Shown here piece by piece: positions 30,156 to 33,182 of a DNA stretch of 33,182 nt. Source of the DNA: Zoogloea sp. (GTDB lineage Bacteria; Pseudomonadota; Gammaproteobacteria; Burkholderiales; Rhodocyclaceae); NCBI RefSeq assembly GCF_028693495.1, contig NZ_JAQUVG010000028.1:1-33182 (forward strand). Direction: 5' to 3'. Both the position numbers and the translations under genes were made by a program. Under the pieces are notes generated by a model. It was not told the origin of the DNA and made no database searches. It saw nothing but the letters and a program-made list of their open reading frames with translations. The first letter of the stretch is position 1, and each line of letters starts with the position of its first letter.

Positions 30156-30400
30156 GACATCATTCTATTCCCCGAAGCCGCTCCCGGCACAAGCAATCGT
30201 TCCAGAACAACAAGCCCCTGCGCAGCGGAGTCCCCGCAGGGCGGGACGCTTGCGGCCAGACCCGCAGCAAACCGCCCCCAAAAGTGTAAAAAATGTCGAC
30301 ACCTGCCGAAAAGCGCTTTAAAGCCTTGTCCCCAAGGGACTTTCCCCGGAAAACATGGCGCCAAATCAGTCACATTTCCCAGGCAAAAAAACACTTACCC

Positions 30401-30414
30401 GTTAATTATTTAAC
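30401..30414. repeat. palindrome, possible activator site
   Basis: GTTAA-TTAT-TTAAC, a perfect inverted repeat with a 4-nt centre, 155-170 bp upstream of the sigma-54 promoter. Position fits an enhancer-binding protein site, but no motif for the PEP-CTERM activator is known to me to compare it with. Confidence 0.3.
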
Positions 30415-30569
30415 ACGTTCAAAAAAATTTTTTGTGCGGCACAACAAACGCCGGGTTCTATTTCGCCGTCAATTCATGCCGCGTCGATGTTTTTTACAAT
30501 CCAAATCCAACGGCAAAAAAAATCCAAAAAACATTTCCCAAATCATTGAAAAAAATAAACAAAATAATC

Positions 30570-30585
30570 TGGCACCGTAATTGCT
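30570..30585 (+). promoter_or_regulatory. sigma-54 (RpoN) promoter of the PEP-CTERM gene
   Basis: TGGCACCGTAATTGCT: TGGCAC at -24, four-base spacing as in TGGCAC-N5-TTGC, and TTGC at -12, a nearly perfect match to the sigma-54 consensus TGGCACG-N4-TTGCW. Transcription should start near 30596, 31 nt before the ATG at 30627. PEP-CTERM genes in floc-forming Betaproteobacteria are known to depend on RpoN with the PrsK/PrsR two-component pair. Confidence 0.85.
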
Positions 30586-30626
30586 AAAGGACACTCAGTC
30601 AATTAACCCTGCTCAAGAAAATCAAC

Positions 30627-31268
30627 ATGAAAATCCTCAAACTCTCCGCCCTCATCGCCACCCTCCTGATCGGCAGCACGGCCAACGCCGCCATCATCTC
30701 CGACTACAGCAAATCCACCGCCATCGCCGACGGCTGGACCGTGGTGTACCAGGGCGCCTACGGCAGCAGCTTCAACTACGGCAGCCTGCTCAACAGCCTC
30801 TCGCCGGCATCGCAAGTAGCCCTGGCCTCCTCCGCCGACAGCAACGCCACCACCTTCGATCTGTTCGCCGGCACCTCCCTGAGCGTCCTGCAGACCATCA
30901 CCGGCTTCAACGGCACCCTCCTCGCCGACGGCACCTACTGGTACCGCAACGACCAATCCGTCGGCTTTACGCCGAACGGGACCATCGATCAGAACTCCGC
31001 CGACGTGGTGGGCTCCGGTATCGGAAACGCCGACCTCAGCGTCGCCGAGGCCGACCAGCGCCTCTCCTGGCACACCGGTAGCAACGACATGGTCACCGGC
31101 GGATGGCGTTCCGGCCTGAACACCTGGCTGAATGACGACAACACCTGGCAGCGCTACGTGCTGGTGCGTGACGGCAACAGCCAGGCCGTCCCGGAACCCA
31201 CCTCCGGCGCCCTGCTCGGCCTGGGCCTGGCCGGCCTCGCCGCCCTGCGTCGCAAATCCAGGGCCTAA
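30627..31268 (+). CDS. PEP-CTERM secreted surface protein
   Basis: 213 aa. The signal peptide is MKILKLSALIATLLIGSTAN then A, cleavage after ANA at about residue 21. The mature part is rich in Ser, Thr, Asn and Gly with aromatic residues (WTVVYQGAYGSSFNYGSLL, GFNGTLLADGTYWYRNDQSV) and has no enzyme motif. The C-terminal 26 residues (188-213) are a PEP-CTERM sorting signal: VPEPTS, a hydrophobic GALLGLGLAGLAAL, and the basic RRKSRA. Such proteins are processed by exosortase (not in the window) and held at the surface or in exopolysaccharide. The function of this one is unknown. A weak AAGAAAAT precedes the start. It is the only gene of its transcript before a hairpin. Confidence 0.9.
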   Translation: MKILKLSALIATLLIGSTANAAIISDYSKSTAIADGWTVVYQGAYGSSFNYGSLLNSLSPASQVALASSADSNATTFDLFAGTSLSVLQTITGFNGTLLADGTYWYRNDQSVGFTPNGTIDQNSADVVGSGIGNADLSVAEADQRLSWHTGSNDMVTGGWRSGLNTWLNDDNTWQRYVLVRDGNSQAVPEPTSGALLGLGLAGLAALRRKSRA

Positions 31269-31278
31269 ACCACCGGCA

Positions 31279-31297
31279 GGCGGGATTCAATCCCGCC
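31279..31297. terminator. bidirectional hairpin between the PEP-CTERM gene and manC
   Basis: GGCGGGA (31279-31285), loop TTCAA, TCCCGCC (31291-31297) between convergent genes. No strong T-run on either side. Confidence 0.5.
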
Positions 31298-31330
31298 ATC
31301 GCTGAGGGCAAACACGCCGGAGCCCGCGCC

Positions 31331-32770
31331 TCAGTTACGCCCGTAGGTGTCCTCGAAGCGGACGATGTCGTCCTCGCCCAGGTAGCTGCCCGACTGGACT
31401 TCGATGATCTCCAGGGGAAGCTTGCCCGGGTTGGCAAGACGGTGCACATGGCCCAGGGGAATATAGGTGGATTCGTTCTCCCCCAGCAGGAACACCTTGT
31501 CGCCATTGGTCACCTCGGCGGTGCCCTTGACCACAATCCAGTGCTCGGCCCTATGGTGATGCATCTGCAGGCTCAGCCGGGCCCCCGGATTCACCACGAT
31601 GCGCTTCACCTGAAAACGCTCGCCGCTGTCGATGGAGTCGTACCAGCCCCAGGGACGATGGATCTTGCGGTGGGCCGAAGCCTGGCTGCGCTTGCCGGCC
31701 TTGAGGCTGGCCACGATCTGCTTCACGTCCTGGGTGCGCTCCCGGCTGGCCACCAGCACCGCATCGGGGGTTTCGACAATCACCGCATCCTCGATCCCCA
31801 CGCAGGCCACCAGCCGGTCCTGGGCATAAACCAGGGTATTGCGGCTGTCCTCAAACAGCACGTCACCCCGGGCCACGTTGCCCGCCGCGTCCTTGTCGGC
31901 AATGGTCCACAGGGCATCCCAGGCCCCCACGTCCGACCAGCCGGCGCTCATCGGCACCACGCAGCCGGGGATGCCCAGCCCGCTGGCCTCCGCCAGCTTC
32001 TCCATCACCGCATAGTCGATGGAATCCGACGGGCAGGCCAGGAAAGCCGCCTTGTCCACCCGCAGGAAATCCGCATCCCGGCTGCCCCCCGCCCACGCCC
32101 TGCGGCAGGCCTCCATCATGGCCGGCTGCAGGTGCGCCATCGCCTTGAGCCAGGTGCTGGCCCTGACCATGAACAGGCCGCTGTTCCACAGGTACTCACC
32201 GCTGTCCAGATAGGCCTGGGCGGTGGCTGCGTCGGGCTTCTCGACGAAGGCGGCAATCGCCTTGCTGCCATCGGCCCGGTCCGCACCAAAGCGGATGTAG
32301 CCGTAACCGGTTTCGGCATGGGTGGGGACGATGCCAAAGGTCACGATGGCTCCCTCCAGCGCGGCCGGAATCCCGCCGTCGATGGCCTGCTGGAAACCCG
32401 CCAGATCACCGATCACGTGGTCCGCCGGCATCACCAGCATCACCGGATCGGCCTCCTCCACCGCCAGCGCCGCCAGGGTCAGGGCCGGTGCGGTGTTGCG
32501 GCCCGCCGGCTCCAGCACCACATGCTGACTCGCCCGGCCTGCGGCGCGCAGCTGCTCGGCAGTCACGAAACGGTATTCCTCGTTACACACCACCACCGGC
32601 GCCGAGGCCACCGGCAAACGCCCCGAGAACCCTGCCAGCCGCCCCGCCGTAGCCTGCAGCATCGTCTCATCGCCCACCAGGGCCAGCAGCTGCTTGGGGT
32701 ATTGCTCCCGCGAAAGCGGCCACAGGCGCGTGCCCGAACCCCCCGAAAGAATCACCGCTTGAAGTTCCAT
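31331..32770 (-). CDS. manC: mannose-1-phosphate guanylyltransferase / mannose-6-phosphate isomerase
   Basis: 479-aa bifunctional enzyme that makes GDP-mannose for exopolysaccharide or LPS (ManC/AlgA/XanB type). The nucleotidyltransferase domain begins MELQAVILSGGSGTRLWPLS with the GGSGTRLWP-R pyrophosphorylase signature, followed by VVLEPAGRNTAPALTLAAL and FVEKPDAATAQAYL. The C-terminal 130 residues are the cupin isomerase domain: RPWGWYDSIDSGERFQVKRI, NPGARLSLQMHHHRAEHWIV and VHRLANPGKLPLEIIEVQSG. ATG at 32770 gives the usual N-terminus. It stands alone and faces the PEP-CTERM gene; the products could share one matrix. Confidence 0.95.
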   Translation of the reverse strand: MELQAVILSGGSGTRLWPLSREQYPKQLLALVGDETMLQATAGRLAGFSGRLPVASAPVVVCNEEYRFVTAEQLRAAGRASQHVVLEPAGRNTAPALTLAALAVEEADPVMLVMPADHVIGDLAGFQQAIDGGIPAALEGAIVTFGIVPTHAETGYGYIRFGADRADGSKAIAAFVEKPDAATAQAYLDSGEYLWNSGLFMVRASTWLKAMAHLQPAMMEACRRAWAGGSRDADFLRVDKAAFLACPSDSIDYAVMEKLAEASGLGIPGCVVPMSAGWSDVGAWDALWTIADKDAAGNVARGDVLFEDSRNTLVYAQDRLVACVGIEDAVIVETPDAVLVASRERTQDVKQIVASLKAGKRSQASAHRKIHRPWGWYDSIDSGERFQVKRIVVNPGARLSLQMHHHRAEHWIVVKGTAEVTNGDKVFLLGENESTYIPLGHVHRLANPGKLPLEIIEVQSGSYLGEDDIVRFEDTYGRN

Positions 32771-33150
32771 GATGCGTCACGCCCTTGGTCAGTCATGAGA
32801 AAAATCCACTTTGCGCGGAATGATAGACAGGTACGCCACTCAGCAGCAATCCGCGGCGCCCCGCCAGTGACAAATTTACCCGGACAACCATGACACGACC
32901 GCCCTCCGTTCCCGCCCCGGCGCAAAAACCCAAATCAGTTTGCTGCACTGCCACAATCCGTCACACTGCCCTGCTAGAATCCCGCGGGCATAACAACCCG
33001 AAACCCGGATCCACGATGGAAATCATCTGCGCCGCCGACCAAGGCAAACCCATGGGTCCGTGCCCGGCTGGCAGCGCCCGGTGAAGGTCAAGAAATAAAC
33101 CCGCCGACCGCATGCACTCCCCCCTACGCTCTCTCTGAAAGGCCTCCGCC
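32771..33150. other. 380-bp divergent region between manC and the amidotransferase gene
   Basis: Contains a TAGAAT (32975-32980) that could be a -10 for the right-hand gene, and a 22-codon open frame (33016-33084, starting MEIICAADQGKPMGPCPAGS) behind GGATCC. The latter is too short to judge: it may be a leader peptide or chance. No other feature was seen. Confidence 0.4.
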
Positions 33151-33182
33151 ATGTGTGGCATCGTTACCGCCATTGCCCGTCG
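33151..33182 (+). CDS. glmS: glutamine amidotransferase, probably GlmS (5' end only)
   Basis: Only the first ten codons are in the window, MCGIVTAIAR R. The Cys immediately after the initiator Met is the nucleophile of class II glutamine amidotransferases. MCGIV-A-A-R is closest to glucosamine-6-phosphate synthase (GlmS), the first step of UDP-GlcNAc synthesis; the exosortase-linked asparagine synthase-like amidotransferase also starts MCGI and cannot be excluded. AAAGG precedes the ATG by about 10 nt. Confidence 0.65.
   Translation, partial: MCGIVTAIAR

Larger units (their letters stand above)
30156..30626. other. 471-bp divergent intergenic region, beta-CASP gene / PEP-CTERM gene
   Basis: The half next to the beta-CASP gene (30156-30370) is GC-rich and shows no gene. 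From 30380 to 30580 base composition changes abruptly to A/T-rich with phased A-tracts (A6-A8 runs), an A7T6 palindrome (30421-30433) and the inverted repeat GTTAATTATTTAAC (30401-30414). This ends in the sigma-54 promoter. The region is a candidate upstream activating region with intrinsic bend. Confidence 0.6.

Noticed and set aside
33016-33084. 22-codon open frame before the amidotransferase gene
   Set aside because: Too short to support; ribosome-binding site is weak. Mentioned in the intergenic entry only.
1-33182. CRISPR array, tRNA, rRNA, integrase or intact IS
   Set aside because: No regularly spaced repeats, cloverleaf-like sequences, rRNA signatures or transposase/integrase motifs were seen on either strand by reading.

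Overview
The window looks like a GC-rich Betaproteobacterial chromosome, most likely Rhodocyclales (Zoogloea/Azospira/Dechloromonas-like). The grounds are the gene families seen (MaeB with a fused phosphotransacetylase-like tail, a yajC-secD-secF cluster, ManC), the high GC of the housekeeping genes, and a PEP-CTERM protein preceded by a textbook sigma-54 promoter, a combination known from floc- and biofilm-forming Betaproteobacteria. No 16S gene or other taxonomic marker is present, so this is inference.

Left part (1-3127): most of dnaE (DNA polymerase III alpha subunit, minus strand), cut by the window edge.

Accessory island (about 3212-10600): a type III restriction-modification operon on the minus strand, read in the order winged-helix regulator (9695), mod (9335), res (6795), a broken rhuM (4261), an unknown 185-aa protein (3924) and an unknown 52-aa protein (3370). 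Several junctions are 4-bp overlaps. The GC drops inside the target-recognition part of mod. The right flank (9759-10600) is packed with remnants of mobile-element cargo: a small helical protein gene whose likely ATG has become ACG, a frameshifted DUF3489-like gene, and a deletion-fused parD/parE toxin-antitoxin remnant. No integrase or transposase was seen.

Core middle (10611-25190): a CorC/HlyC membrane protein and a rhomboid protease (one operon), a divergent diguanylate cyclase with an intact GGEEF motif and an I-site, a small exported protein with a quinone oxidoreductase, then maeB with a long structured leader, an orphan ParA ATPase, an MBOAT O-acyltransferase coupled by a 1-nt overlap to an SGNH/AlgJ-like partner (polysaccharide acetylation), uvrD, and an unknown 108-aa protein with a strong terminator and a possible 3'-UTR small RNA.

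Right part (25238-33182): yajC, secD and secF (Sec translocon accessory complex, minus strand), with a small repeat-flanked element carrying a four-helix-bundle remnant wedged between secD and secF. Next come a metallo-beta-lactamase/beta-CASP protein, a PEP-CTERM secreted protein with its sigma-54 promoter in an A-tract-rich 200-bp region, manC (GDP-mannose synthesis for exopolysaccharide) and the first codons of a glutamine amidotransferase, probably glmS. The MBOAT pair, the diguanylate cyclase, the PEP-CTERM protein, ManC and GlmS all fit an exopolysaccharide/biofilm lifestyle, although they are not in one operon.

The most interesting items are the type III R-M operon with its conserved-looking but undescribed downstream pair and decayed rhuM, the sigma-54/PEP-CTERM promoter region, the inserted element between secD and secF, the maeB leader hairpin and the anti-Shine-Dalgarno-rich 3'-UTR RNA candidate. 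No tRNA, rRNA, CRISPR array or complete transposon was seen.
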